33,220 bases of DNA from Candidatus Choladousia intestinipullorum (GCA_018711885.1 DVHT01000189.1:1-33220); one strand, 5' to 3'; counted from the first letter of the stretch, positions 8,869 to 16,532 are shown. A program made the numbers and translations. The notes: generated by a model from the sequence alone, not told the origin.

Positions 8869-8897
8869 ATTATCTTTCAATCAGCCCGCTTTGTCAA
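8869..8897 (-). promoter_or_regulatory. Strong sigma-A promoter of the kinase/surface-protein operon
   Basis: The minus strand carries TTGACA (8892-8897), a 17-base spacer and GATAAT (8869-8874). The predicted transcript start near 8862 supports translation from the downstream ATG at 8812 over the track start at 8851. Confidence 0.75.
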
Positions 8898-8939
8898 GTG
8901 GTTTTTAGAACACTGTTCCCGAAATCCCGGATGACAAAG

Positions 8940-8984
8940 AGGCTGCTGCAGGATGATAAACTGCTCTTCATCCTGCGGCAGCCT
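8940..8984 (-). terminator. Hairpin terminator after the amidase/beta-lactamase-like gene
   Basis: A long near-perfect inverted repeat, AGGCTGCCGCAGGATGA against TCATCCTGCAGCAGCCT (minus strand), lies about 60 bases after the stop codon. The tract after it (CTCTTTGTC) is only weakly T-rich. The stem is strong enough to act as an end of transcript. Confidence 0.6.
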
Positions 8985-9045
8985 GTACAAAGGTGTCATA
9001 TTCTCTTATTATTTGTTGCTCTGATTCAGCGGAATACGGCGGTCA

Positions 9046-10737
9046 TCAGATCAGCTCATAGACCGTTCCCGATATCTGTGCGATCTGCTCAATCGCAGCT
9101 GCATGATCTGCAAGGTTCTGGCTCAAGATACAGAGAACGTACACGGAGCCGTCCGTCTCTACGACTGCTGCGTCGTTCTCAACCTGGTCCCCGTACTCTC
9201 CCGCCAGTTCCCCTGTCTTATTCGCCGACAGCGCCGTTGTTCCTTCCAGACCGGCAGGGATCTTGTTTCTGCGTGTCTGGTTCACCAGATACTCATACAT
9301 TTTCGCCGACGCTTCTGCATTGACGCAGGTTCCGCTGTAAATGCTCTCAAGCAGTCTGAGGCAGTCATTTGCAGACGTGTAATTATCGCCTGCCGGGTTT
9401 TCCTCCAGAAACCTGCGGCCCAGTACAGTCGCAGTGTAGCCGTTCTCCTGGCAGAACTGGTTTACGACCTGCATCCCCGTCTGAGCGTCACCGCCTCCGA
9501 GCCGCTCGATCAGGGTATTTGCCGCCTCATTGTCACTGACCGTTATCATATCCGTGATAAGCTGTTTCAGTTCCCCGTCATAGGATTCTTCAAATGTAAT
9601 ATGGCGCTCCTCAGAAGCCGGATAGCATACGCGGTCATAGATCGCGGCCATGATAAACAGCTTGATCACACTGGCCGATTTCATCTGCCGGTCTCCCTCG
9701 ATGCTGCCCTGCGCCCCCGTCGTGAGATTTTTCACGCTGAAAGCCCATTCTTCCCCGGACTCCATAGACGGATAAAGATAGTCTTCACCGACCTGTTCGA
9801 CCAGAGCATTCATCTTTGCCGCCGCTTCTTCCGTGACCGTTTCCTCTTTCATTCCCTTTTCCGTAAAATACCGGTCAATGCCGTCCGCGATCCCTTCCGC
9901 CATCAGCGGCTGTACAGACGGATCTGACATCCTGGAATCGTCGGACTGGTTCGTCATAAAGCCCATCTCCAGGATCATCACCGGAATCTGGCTCCAGTTA
10001 ATCCCCGTCATATTGTCGTAATACTGCACTCCGAGAGATTCAAACGAAGCTTTGCTGCAGTAGGCATCCAGAATACACTGTCCCAGCAGATAAGAATCCT
10101 CCGCCAGATAGCCGACATACGGATTGTCAGAAGACGGGACCATCGCAAGCGCCCCGCTAACGCTGGGATCATCGGAGCCGTTCGCATGGATGCGGACGTA
10201 AATGTCGCCTCCCTGTTCATAGGCAAGCTGCGCCCGCTCTGCGTTGCTGATCGCCGTATCGTGATCCTCTCTCGTCAGAACGACTTCATATCCTCTCTCT
10301 TCCAGCTCATCCCTCAGCAGCAGGGAAATCTCAAGATTCAGTTCGTACTCTTTCTTATCACTGAATGAGCTTTGCGTGCCGGTCGACGCTTTTGCTTTCA
10401 TCTCTGAAGATCCCGGGCCGCTCGGCTCCTGATCGCTCATGTCGACCCAGCTTCCCTGATGCCCCGGATCGATCGCCACAACAAGCTTCTCCTGCGGCTC
10501 GCTCTCCTTCGTCATCCCGGACTCCCCGGTATCATCTTCCGCTGTTTCTGCTTCCGTCGCAGTCACGGTCCCGGTCGCTTCCGTCTGTTCCGGTCTGCTT
10601 CCTCCGCTTTGTCCTCCCGTCTCGCTGTGACCGGCCCAAAGCCATATGACGATTCCCGCACACAGGAGCAAAATGATCACGACCGCCGCCAAAATCCCGG
10701 TGACAGGGATCTCCTTCTTCTTTTTCCGATTCGCCAT
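9046..10737 (-). CDS. Membrane-anchored Amidase_3 / class-A beta-lactamase-like fusion protein
   Basis: This 563-residue protein has a basic N-terminus, one membrane helix (about residues 10-33), an acidic Thr/Glu linker and two enzyme-like domains. The first (about 85-300) is N-acetylmuramoyl-L-alanine amidase, Amidase_3 type: DPGHQG, the Glu in YELNLEISL and VRIHANGSDD supply zinc ligands, and ILEMGFMTN supplies the catalytic Glu. The second (about 310-563) has class-A beta-lactamase fold motifs: SASVIKLF (SxxK), VSDNEAAN (SDN) and ANKTGEL (KTG). The usual omega-loop Glu166 context is not obvious in GRRFLEENPAGDNYTSAND. It probably works on peptidoglycan outside the membrane. The ATG at 10737 after GGGGAGG is preferred over the track start at 10797, which lies inside the preceding HD gene. 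Confidence 0.9.
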   Translation of the reverse strand: MANRKKKKEIPVTGILAAVVIILLLCAGIVIWLWAGHSETGGQSGGSRPEQTEATGTVTATEAETAEDDTGESGMTKESEPQEKLVVAIDPGHQGSWVDMSDQEPSGPGSSEMKAKASTGTQSSFSDKKEYELNLEISLLLRDELEERGYEVVLTREDHDTAISNAERAQLAYEQGGDIYVRIHANGSDDPSVSGALAMVPSSDNPYVGYLAEDSYLLGQCILDAYCSKASFESLGVQYYDNMTGINWSQIPVMILEMGFMTNQSDDSRMSDPSVQPLMAEGIADGIDRYFTEKGMKEETVTEEAAAKMNALVEQVGEDYLYPSMESGEEWAFSVKNLTTGAQGSIEGDRQMKSASVIKLFIMAAIYDRVCYPASEERHITFEESYDGELKQLITDMITVSDNEAANTLIERLGGGDAQTGMQVVNQFCQENGYTATVLGRRFLEENPAGDNYTSANDCLRLLESIYSGTCVNAEASAKMYEYLVNQTRRNKIPAGLEGTTALSANKTGELAGEYGDQVENDAAVVETDGSVYVLCILSQNLADHAAAIEQIAQISGTVYELI

Positions 10738-10783
10738 GATACCTCCCCTTCTCCGGTTCTTGTTCTTCTTATTATTTCCAGCT

Positions 10784-11377
10784 TCAGGAAGCTTCATACT
10801 CCTTCATTGCATCCGCCACCTGCTGTTCACAGCTTCTCATTGCAAGGATGGTCTGCTCCATCAGTTCTTCCAGCGTCCAGCCAAGCCTCTCTGCTCCTTC
10901 TTTTATCACATCCCTGGAACATCCTGCCGCAAAGCGCTTGTCTTTGAATTTTTTCTTCAGGCTCGATACCTCCATATCGGAAACGCTTCTGGACGGACGC
11001 ATCTTTGCTGCCGCGCCGATCAGTCCCGTCAGCTCGTCCACAGCGAACAGTACCTTTTCCATTTCATGTTTCGGCTCTGCGTCGCTGCAGATACCATAGC
11101 CGTGGCTGCAGATGGAATAGATCATTTCCTCGCTCACTCCGCCTTTTTTCAGCAGTTCCGGCGCTTTTTTACAGTGCTGCTCCGGATAGAGCTCAAAATC
11201 AATATCATGCAGCAGCCCTGTGATAGCCCAGTACTGCGCTTCCGCCTCATATCCCAGCTTTTTTGCATACCAGTCCATCACTGCTTCTACCGTCAGTGCG
11301 TGCTGAATATGAAACGGCTCTTTGTTATATTCTTTTAAAAGTGTAAATGCGTCATCTCTTGAAATCGTACTTATCAT
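10784..11377 (-). CDS. HD-domain hydrolase
   Basis: This protein of about 197 residues belongs to the HD superfamily of metal-dependent phosphohydrolases. Visible motifs are FHIQHALTVEAVM near the N-terminus, the LLHDIDFE doublet, SICSHGYG and a later FAVDELTGLI, giving the H...HD...D pattern. Such proteins hydrolyse phosphate from nucleotides or related compounds, and the substrate cannot be told from sequence. The track start is a GTG at 11389. The ATG at 11377, with GGAG six bases upstream, is better placed. The amidase/beta-lactamase-like gene follows after 46 bases, probably in the same transcript. Confidence 0.8.
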   Translation of the reverse strand: MISTISRDDAFTLLKEYNKEPFHIQHALTVEAVMDWYAKKLGYEAEAQYWAITGLLHDIDFELYPEQHCKKAPELLKKGGVSEEMIYSICSHGYGICSDAEPKHEMEKVLFAVDELTGLIGAAAKMRPSRSVSDMEVSSLKKKFKDKRFAAGCSRDVIKEGAERLGWTLEELMEQTILAMRSCEQQVADAMKEYEAS

Positions 11378-11464
11378 CCTGTTCTCCACTCCTTCTCCGC
11401 GTCATTCTGCAAATCAGCCGGCTGAAGCAGTATCCCTGCTCCAAAACTGCGCAGCCGCTTTTTT

Positions 11465-11494
11465 ATTATACACTTTAATGCGATACCGCGTCAA
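11465..11494 (-). promoter_or_regulatory. Predicted sigma-A promoter for the HD-domain gene
   Basis: The minus strand has TTGACG, an 18-base spacer and TATAAT. The -35 box overlaps the last codon of the HAD phosphatase gene, so the HD and amidase genes can be transcribed independently of it. Confidence 0.6.
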
Positions 11495-12186
11495 CACTGC
11501 CTCTTGCAGGCATCGTCGAGTGACAGAAGCTGCATCAGCTCCCTCACATTGGACACGGTCATTTCTTCCCGGGCTCCGTGCTCCATCAGAAATTCCTTTG
11601 TCCGGAATCCCCAGCAGACGGAGATGCAATCCATTCCCGCATTTCGGGCGGTCAGGATATCGACGTCGGAATCTCCCACATAGACGGCGCGGCTGCGCGG
11701 GATGCCAAGCTCCGCAAGCGCCTCAAAAACGGAATCGGGGGCCGGCTTTCTCCGGATCCCCTGCCGTTCCCCGATCGCAACGCGGACAAGCTCCGGGAAG
11801 TAGATATCCCGAAGCTTCTTCACGGCAAAATCCGCCTTATTGGAAACGATCGCCACCGCAATGCCTTCTTTTAACAGCCTGTCCAGCAGAAACAAAATGC
11901 CCGGATACGGCTCCGTCTCGTCCATACAGTGTTCATTGTAATGTGTGCAGAAATCACGGTAGACCTCATCAAAGTCGGGGTTATCCTCGCCTCCGGGCAG
12001 CAGCTGCATGATCAGCCTGCGGATCCCGTTCCCCACAAAGCTGCATATCTCTTCCCTTGTACGTGTCGGAAAGCCATACTTCCCGGCTGTCGCGTTCGCG
12101 CTGTTTGTCAGATCAGACAGGGTGTCAAGAAGCGTACCGTCCAGATCAAAAATAACTGCATCGTATCGTCTGTCTTCTGGTCGCAT
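11491..12186 (-). CDS. HAD-family phosphatase, phosphoglycolate-phosphatase-like
   Basis: This haloacid-dehalogenase superfamily phosphatase of about 231 residues contains all four HAD motifs: FDLDGTLLDT with the nucleophilic Asp, VSNKAD, the Lys in RRKPAP, and GDSDVDILTARNAG. A helical cap domain (about residues 20-85) lies between motifs 1 and 2, as in the Gph/PGMB group. Likely substrates are small phosphorylated metabolites such as 2-phosphoglycolate, but specificity cannot be read from the sequence. The track begins at a GTG (12198). The ATG at 12186 leaves a more normal leader after the predicted promoter, and neither start has a strong ribosome site. Confidence 0.85.
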   Translation of the reverse strand: MRPEDRRYDAVIFDLDGTLLDTLSDLTNSANATAGKYGFPTRTREEICSFVGNGIRRLIMQLLPGGEDNPDFDEVYRDFCTHYNEHCMDETEPYPGILFLLDRLLKEGIAVAIVSNKADFAVKKLRDIYFPELVRVAIGERQGIRRKPAPDSVFEALAELGIPRSRAVYVGDSDVDILTARNAGMDCISVCWGFRTKEFLMEHGAREEMTVSNVRELMQLLSLDDACKRQC

Positions 12187-12218
12187 AGGTATTCTCACTT
12201 TCTCTTTACTGAGTCTCC

Positions 12219-12247
12219 ATCATACCATATTCCGGCAGACACCTCAA
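12219..12247 (-). promoter_or_regulatory. Predicted extended -10 promoter for the HAD phosphatase gene
   Basis: On the minus strand TTGAGG, a 17-base spacer and TATGAT occur with a TG one base upstream of the -10 (TGGTATGAT). The promoter overlaps the end of the small membrane protein gene by a few bases. Confidence 0.55.
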
Positions 12248-12582
12248 GAAGCCGTTGAAAATTCCACCGTCTTTTCTGATGCCGTATCAAAATTGCCTCC
12301 ATACACTGCACACGGCGCTCTTTTTGCAAAGCTTCTGTATTTCCGGTACATGCGTCCCACGCTGCCGGCTGCATTGCTGGCTGCGATCAGCGCCGCTCCT
12401 GTCAGTACCGTAAACAAAAACCAGAGGAAAAGAAGCACCAGAAACGGAGCCTCCAAAATCTCGATCCCAAACCCCAAAAGTACCGCTGCCTCCTCGAAAA
12501 ACGCTGCAGACACACACAGCCCCCAGCCCTTTGCAGTCAGTTCCGTATCTGTAATTTCTCTTTCCATCCCTGTTCTTCTCAT
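12244..12582 (-). CDS. Small membrane protein behind tandem LexA-like boxes
   Basis: This 112-residue protein is of unknown family. It has a moderately hydrophobic segment (GWGLCVSAAFFEEAAVLLGFGI) and a clear membrane helix (FLVLLFLWFLFTVLTGAALIA), then a basic, presumably cytoplasmic tail. The ATG at 12582 has AGGGGG nine bases upstream. The overlapping frame 12287-12601 encodes a Gly/Cys/Arg-rich peptide without recognisable features and was judged a shadow. Its promoter start region carries two GAAC-N4-GTTC boxes, so it may be DNA-damage-inducible. Small SOS-induced membrane proteins in other Gram-positives (YneA, SosA) delay cell division, but no homology to them is claimed. Confidence 0.6.
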   Translation of the reverse strand: MRRTGMEREITDTELTAKGWGLCVSAAFFEEAAVLLGFGIEILEAPFLVLLFLWFLFTVLTGAALIAASNAAGSVGRMYRKYRSFAKRAPCAVYGGNFDTASEKTVEFSTAS

Positions 12583-12617
12583 TTCCCCTTACCCCCTGCA
12601 AAATCCATCTCTCATTC

Positions 12618-12644
12618 CGAACTTACGTTCAGAACATTTGTTCT
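12618..12644. promoter_or_regulatory. Tandem LexA-like (SOS) operator boxes
   Basis: Two adjacent dyads, GAACttacGTTC (12619-12630) and GAACatttGTTC (12632-12643), match the core of the Gram-positive LexA/DinR box CGAAC-N4-GTTYC. Their centres are 13 bases apart. They cover the predicted transcript start of the small membrane protein gene, a normal place for a repressor to bind. Confidence 0.6.
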
Positions 12645-12651
12645 GATTCGT

Positions 12652-12680
12652 ATTCTAATACAGATCCGCAGTTTTGGCAA
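12652..12680 (-). promoter_or_regulatory. Predicted sigma-A promoter of the small membrane protein gene
   Basis: TTGCCA, a 17-base spacer and TAGAAT are present on the minus strand. The predicted start near 12645 lies immediately before the tandem LexA-like boxes. Confidence 0.6.
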
Positions 12681-12699
12681 GACCTTTTTTTATCTGACA

Positions 12700-12729
12700 C
12701 TGGCAGTCTCCTCCCCGGTCTGATACAAT
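12700..12729 (+). promoter_or_regulatory. Possible promoter for the ASKHA-domain gene
   Basis: CTGGCA and TACAAT are separated by 18 bases, with TG one base before the -10 (extended -10). It lies about 80 bases before the called start codon and just before an AAAGGAG ribosome-site-like sequence. Confidence 0.4.
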
Positions 12730-12809
12730 AGGCACATACACACACTTAGAAAGGAGATCTTCGCAGCCCCAGGGGAATTGTCTGCTCTTGCGGACTGCTT
12801 TTCAAAGTT

Positions 12810-14360
12810 ATGAATTGTTTCAGCGAAAAAATACATTTATGCATGGAACCGCCGACTGAAGACCATCCGCTGGCCGATCGTGAACGGATCCTTGAGGCGC
12901 TCAGCGAGAAAGGCTTCTCCCCCGTCTCCATGACGCTCCCGGTCCTCCGGAAGCTTTACCCACTCTGCCGGGACAGCGGATGGGATATCACTGCCACCCT
13001 GATCCATACCGAAACAGAAGTCCTCGTCACAGATATTGAGCGCGGAGACACGACAGGCTCGCAATACGGTCTTGCCGCCGACCTCGGTTCTACTACCGTC
13101 GTCATGCAGATGATCGATCTTAATACGGGCGAAACGGTTGCAGAGGCAAAAGCCATGAACGGTCAGATTGCCTTCGGTGATGATATCCTGACACGCATTA
13201 TTTACACAAAGGATCATCCGGAACGCCTCCGGGAAATCACGCAGGCGACGCTCTCCACCTTCCGGAATCTGTTTCAGGAGCTGGAGCGCATCTCCGGCAT
13301 TCCATACGACAGCTGCCCGGCCTTGATCATTGCCGGAAATACGACTATGGTCCATTTTCTGCTCGGGCTGGATGCCTGGACGGTTTTTTCCTCCCCGTAC
13401 GCTCCTGTCGTATCTGATCCCGGCTATTTTTACGGAAGAGAACTCGGTCTTGACTTTTCCGGGATCGTATTCTTCATGCCCGCTCTTTCCAATTATCTCG
13501 GCGGCGATATCACAAGCGGCCTGCTGACGACGGATTTCTATCATCAGGACGGGCTCTCTGTTTTCTTTGATATCGGTACGAACGGCGAACTCGTGCTCGG
13601 AAACAGCAGCTTTTTGCTGGCCGGAGCCGGCGCAGCCGGTCCTGCGCTGGAAGGCGGGATCAGCAAATACGGAATGCGCGCATCGGAAGGTGCGATCGAC
13701 AGGATCACGATATCCGGCGGTTCCCTTACCTTTACCACGATTGGCGGCGGACGTCCCGCCGGAATCTGCGGCTCCGGTATTATTGATCTGATCGCACAGA
13801 TGCGGCTGAATAGCTGGATCGATATCTCCGGACGGCTGGATCCGGACGCGTCGGAGCGCATCGTCTATCTTCCGGAAGAAGAGGAATACGTCGTCGTCTA
13901 CGCGGATCAGAGCGAATCGGCAGACGGAACGATCCGTTACTTTTCCCAGACAAATATCATCCAGTACCTTGATACGAAGGCCGCTGCGCACACCATGATC
14001 GACTGTCTTCTGGAATCATCCGGATTTTCCGCCGACGATATTACTGCTTTTTATACTTCCGGCGCATTCGGTACGTACGCAGATCTGGAATCTGCGATTA
14101 CCGTCGGTATTTTCCCGGATCTTCCGCGCGGACGTTTTCACTGCCTGCACAACAGTTCACTCGCCGGAGCAAAAGAGCTTCTGTTAAACAGGAACCGGCT
14201 GTCCGACATCCGTTATCTGCAGCAGACCGTCTACTGTGTCCAGTTCGCCTCCATGCCGGATTTCCTGATAAAAATGCAGGCTGCAAAGTTTATTCCCCAT
14301 ACGGATATGCGGCAGTACCCGACCGTGGAAGACGCCCTTCACAACATTCATCGCAGATAA
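12810..14360 (+). CDS. ASKHA-domain protein related to corrinoid-protein reductive activators (RACo/DUF4445)
   Basis: This 516-residue protein has a complete ASKHA ATPase core: AADLGSTTVVMQ (phosphate-1), FFDIGTNGELVLG (phosphate-2), AGAGAAGPALEGG and a late TSGAFGTYADLESA block. RACo-type family members use ATP to drive reduction of cob(II)alamin in corrinoid proteins, normally with an N-terminal [2Fe-2S] ferredoxin-like domain. Here the first 75 or so residues do not show that domain, so this is a short form. The start is uncertain. The ATG at 12810 lacks a ribosome site, while a good AAAGGAG at 12750-12756 has no in-frame ATG, GTG or TTG before it, and the frame between reads GIVCSCGLLFKVMNC. 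No corrinoid methyltransferase genes are near. Confidence 0.85.
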   Translation: MNCFSEKIHLCMEPPTEDHPLADRERILEALSEKGFSPVSMTLPVLRKLYPLCRDSGWDITATLIHTETEVLVTDIERGDTTGSQYGLAADLGSTTVVMQMIDLNTGETVAEAKAMNGQIAFGDDILTRIIYTKDHPERLREITQATLSTFRNLFQELERISGIPYDSCPALIIAGNTTMVHFLLGLDAWTVFSSPYAPVVSDPGYFYGRELGLDFSGIVFFMPALSNYLGGDITSGLLTTDFYHQDGLSVFFDIGTNGELVLGNSSFLLAGAGAAGPALEGGISKYGMRASEGAIDRITISGGSLTFTTIGGGRPAGICGSGIIDLIAQMRLNSWIDISGRLDPDASERIVYLPEEEEYVVVYADQSESADGTIRYFSQTNIIQYLDTKAAAHTMIDCLLESSGFSADDITAFYTSGAFGTYADLESAITVGIFPDLPRGRFHCLHNSSLAGAKELLLNRNRLSDIRYLQQTVYCVQFASMPDFLIKMQAAKFIPHTDMRQYPTVEDALHNIHRR

Positions 14361-14390
14361 TCAGCCGGACATTTTCTGTTCTGCACAGAA

Positions 14391-14437
14391 AAAAGGCAGG
14401 AGACCGGAACCTCAAAACTGGTTCTGCTTCTCCTGCC
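14391..14437. terminator. Bidirectional terminator between convergent genes
   Basis: The stem GGCAGGA/TCCTGCC, with an inner GAACC/GGTTC pairing, lies between the plus-strand ASKHA gene and the minus-strand acidic gene. On the minus strand it is followed by TTTTTT, a classical intrinsic terminator. On the plus strand the tail is weaker. Confidence 0.8.
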
Positions 14438-14458
14438 TTCTGGTATTATACCGATCTG

Positions 14459-14752
14459 TCAGATCTGGATCACAAGATCGGGATCGATCGTAAAGACGTC
14501 CTCATCTTCCTCATATTCGTCATCATCATCGTCGTCCCACTCGTAAAACACGCAGTCATAGGAGCTGATATCAAGCTTCCCATCCTCATAAAGCTGGCGG
14601 ATCAGTTCATCCGACCTGCTCCTGCTGACTGCTATACTGACATCATCGTCACCGAAAAATGTCAGTGTCTGCTCTTCCGGCAGATATTGTGTGTTTGTCA
14701 CATCCGTGACTGCGAGTGCCTTCGTTTCCGGGTGACGGTATAAAATGTACAT
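14459..14752 (-). CDS. Small acidic protein of unknown function
   Basis: This 97-residue protein is of no family I recognise. It begins MYILYRHPETKALAVTDVTN, which looks like a beta-rich start. It ends in a strongly acidic stretch (EWDDDDDDEYEEDEDVF) before a hydrophobic tail DPDLVIQI. No signal peptide or membrane segment is visible, so it is probably cytoplasmic. The start is well supported by AAGGAGG seven bases before the ATG. It follows the membrane-tethered MutS-like gene after 28 bases and is followed by a strong terminator, so the two form a short operon. Confidence 0.75.
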   Translation of the reverse strand: MYILYRHPETKALAVTDVTNTQYLPEEQTLTFFGDDDVSIAVSRSRSDELIRQLYEDGKLDISSYDCVFYEWDDDDDDEYEEDEDVFTIDPDLVIQI

Positions 14753-14780
14753 AGATATTCCTCCTTTTTCTGTTTACAGC

Positions 14781-16490
14781 TCAGACTGCACCTGTCATTT
14801 TTCGTTCCGGCTCCGCCATTTCGCGCGCCATCTGTTCCGCCTTTTCAATGATCGAATCTTCAAAGCCCATCAGATGGAGCAGGCGGATCGCATTGCGCGA
14901 CATTGCACGCCCTTCTTTCAGCAGATAGTCAAATGTAATATTGTCTTCCGTCACCTCCTCCTCAAAATGGCAGTTGCGGTAGACGCCCTCCAGCAGATAC
15001 GTCAGCTCAATATCGTGTGTGGCAGCGAAACACAGCAGACGCTCCTGCGCCATACGCAGAAGGATCTGAGAGGACGCCGCGATACGCTCTACGGTGTTCG
15101 TGCCGCGCAGCACTTCATCCACACAGCAAAACAGCGGCACTTCTTCCACCATCCGGTCCAGAATCCTCTTCAGGGAACGGATTTCTACCATATAATAGCT
15201 CTCTTCTCCCACCAGGTCGTCCCTGAGCGCCATGGAAGAAAAGACGCGGAAATAGCTGGCTTCATATTCTTTTGCAAGTACCGTATGGACCGTCTGCGCC
15301 AGGATTGCCTGCAGGGCGGCCGTTTTCAGGAACGTCGATTTCCCGGAAGCATTGGAACCGGTCACAAGGATGCAGCGGTCCGTATCGATCGAATTCGGGA
15401 CTGGATGCGCGATCAGCGGATGGTACATCTGTTCCGCTCTGTAATGTACCGCACCGCCCCTGTGAAGGACCGGAAGCGTATACTCCGGAAAAGCTCTGCG
15501 GAATGACGCCACTGCGATCGCAGATTCTACCCTCCCCATCTCATCTACGAGAAACTCAAATTCCGGCAGATGTCTGGATACCTCGCCTACGACCGTCTTA
15601 AACTGGATCAGGTCGATATGGAACAGATTGTTCAGGTATACAAAAAGCGTCTGTTCCAGTCCTCCGCCCTGCGTCTCTCCGGCAACGAGGAGCGTCATAT
15701 TGCGCCGCAGCTTTCCAAAAGACGCCGTTGCTTTTTTCATCCGGTCCTTCGAAAGCCGGATCACATCCCGCTTTACGATCTTCTCGGCGGCCTTTAATAC
15801 TTTCTCAATCGCCAGGCAGGAAGTGATATAAGGAGCCACCGGTCTTTTATAATGCTCGTACGTCCCGATGCTGATTCCGATCGCCGCGATCAGCATCAGG
15901 ATTCCCGGCTGGGGATTGAGAAACAGCAGCAGGACGGAACACAGGATCAGGCCGATCATCCCGAAATGCACGAGATTGTTTCCGCTGTCGGCATCTGCCA
16001 GATTGTAAATATAATCAAACACAGAGGTCTGGCCCGTCTTGCCGATCCCCGCGAAGAAATATTCCATCTCTTCCCGCTCTTTTTCATGTTCCTTAAACCA
16101 TGAGACCAGTGTTTCAAATTCCTCCAGTTCTTCTCCGTCCAGTTTCGGCGTGCGAAGCTGATAATACAGATAACTTTCGCCGAGGAACGAACGCGTATGG
16201 TTCATCTGGGCGAAAATCCGGTCCATATCAAGATCGTTCCAGGTAATATCATCAATCTGGAACTGGTCTGTCTCTTTGTTCAAATAATAGTGGCTGATAC
16301 AGTCAAACTCCGTCGGGTCGTAATCCCGTTCCGGTATCTGGCCCCATTCCCTCCGGATCCGGTGCATCAGCAGCCGCCGGTTTTTCTGCCTCTGGTACAG
16401 CAGGATCAGCACAAAAGCAGCGATCACAATCGCAACGATCCCTGCTGCAGTGAGAAGCTGTATCAGATCATAATTTTCATACCCGTCCAT
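14781..16490 (-). CDS. Membrane-tethered MutS-family ATPase
   Basis: This 569-residue protein has an N-terminal membrane helix (about residues 12-32) and a second hydrophobic hairpin (about 173-208). A C-terminal MutS-type ATPase domain (about 350-550) contains Walker A GSNASGKSTFLK, the DDLVGEESYYMVEI block, Walker B CVDEVLRGTNTVE and the AATHDIEL switch. The mismatch-recognition and connector domains of MutS are absent, and a helical core/lever-like region lies between. Relatives are annotated as MutS-related proteins without an established role. A membrane anchor makes classical mismatch repair unlikely. The ATG has AAGGAG six bases upstream, and an extended -10 promoter precedes it. Confidence 0.85.
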   Translation of the reverse strand: MDGYENYDLIQLLTAAGIVAIVIAAFVLILLYQRQKNRRLLMHRIRREWGQIPERDYDPTEFDCISHYYLNKETDQFQIDDITWNDLDMDRIFAQMNHTRSFLGESYLYYQLRTPKLDGEELEEFETLVSWFKEHEKEREEMEYFFAGIGKTGQTSVFDYIYNLADADSGNNLVHFGMIGLILCSVLLLFLNPQPGILMLIAAIGISIGTYEHYKRPVAPYITSCLAIEKVLKAAEKIVKRDVIRLSKDRMKKATASFGKLRRNMTLLVAGETQGGGLEQTLFVYLNNLFHIDLIQFKTVVGEVSRHLPEFEFLVDEMGRVESAIAVASFRRAFPEYTLPVLHRGGAVHYRAEQMYHPLIAHPVPNSIDTDRCILVTGSNASGKSTFLKTAALQAILAQTVHTVLAKEYEASYFRVFSSMALRDDLVGEESYYMVEIRSLKRILDRMVEEVPLFCCVDEVLRGTNTVERIAASSQILLRMAQERLLCFAATHDIELTYLLEGVYRNCHFEEEVTEDNITFDYLLKEGRAMSRNAIRLLHLMGFEDSIIEKAEQMAREMAEPERKMTGAV

Positions 16491-16532
16491 AGCTGTCTCC
16501 TTCCGCCGTCTGTCTTCGGTTTATTATCCGTC

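Noticed and set aside
12287-12601. 104-residue ORF overlapping the small membrane protein in another frame
   Set aside because: Gly, Cys and Arg-rich sequence without membrane segments or a family; the 112-residue frame has a coherent membrane topology and a better ribosome site.
12837-13991. 384-residue minus-strand ORF
   Set aside because: It lies fully antisense to the ASKHA ATPase gene, whose motifs are unmistakable, and shows no protein family features.
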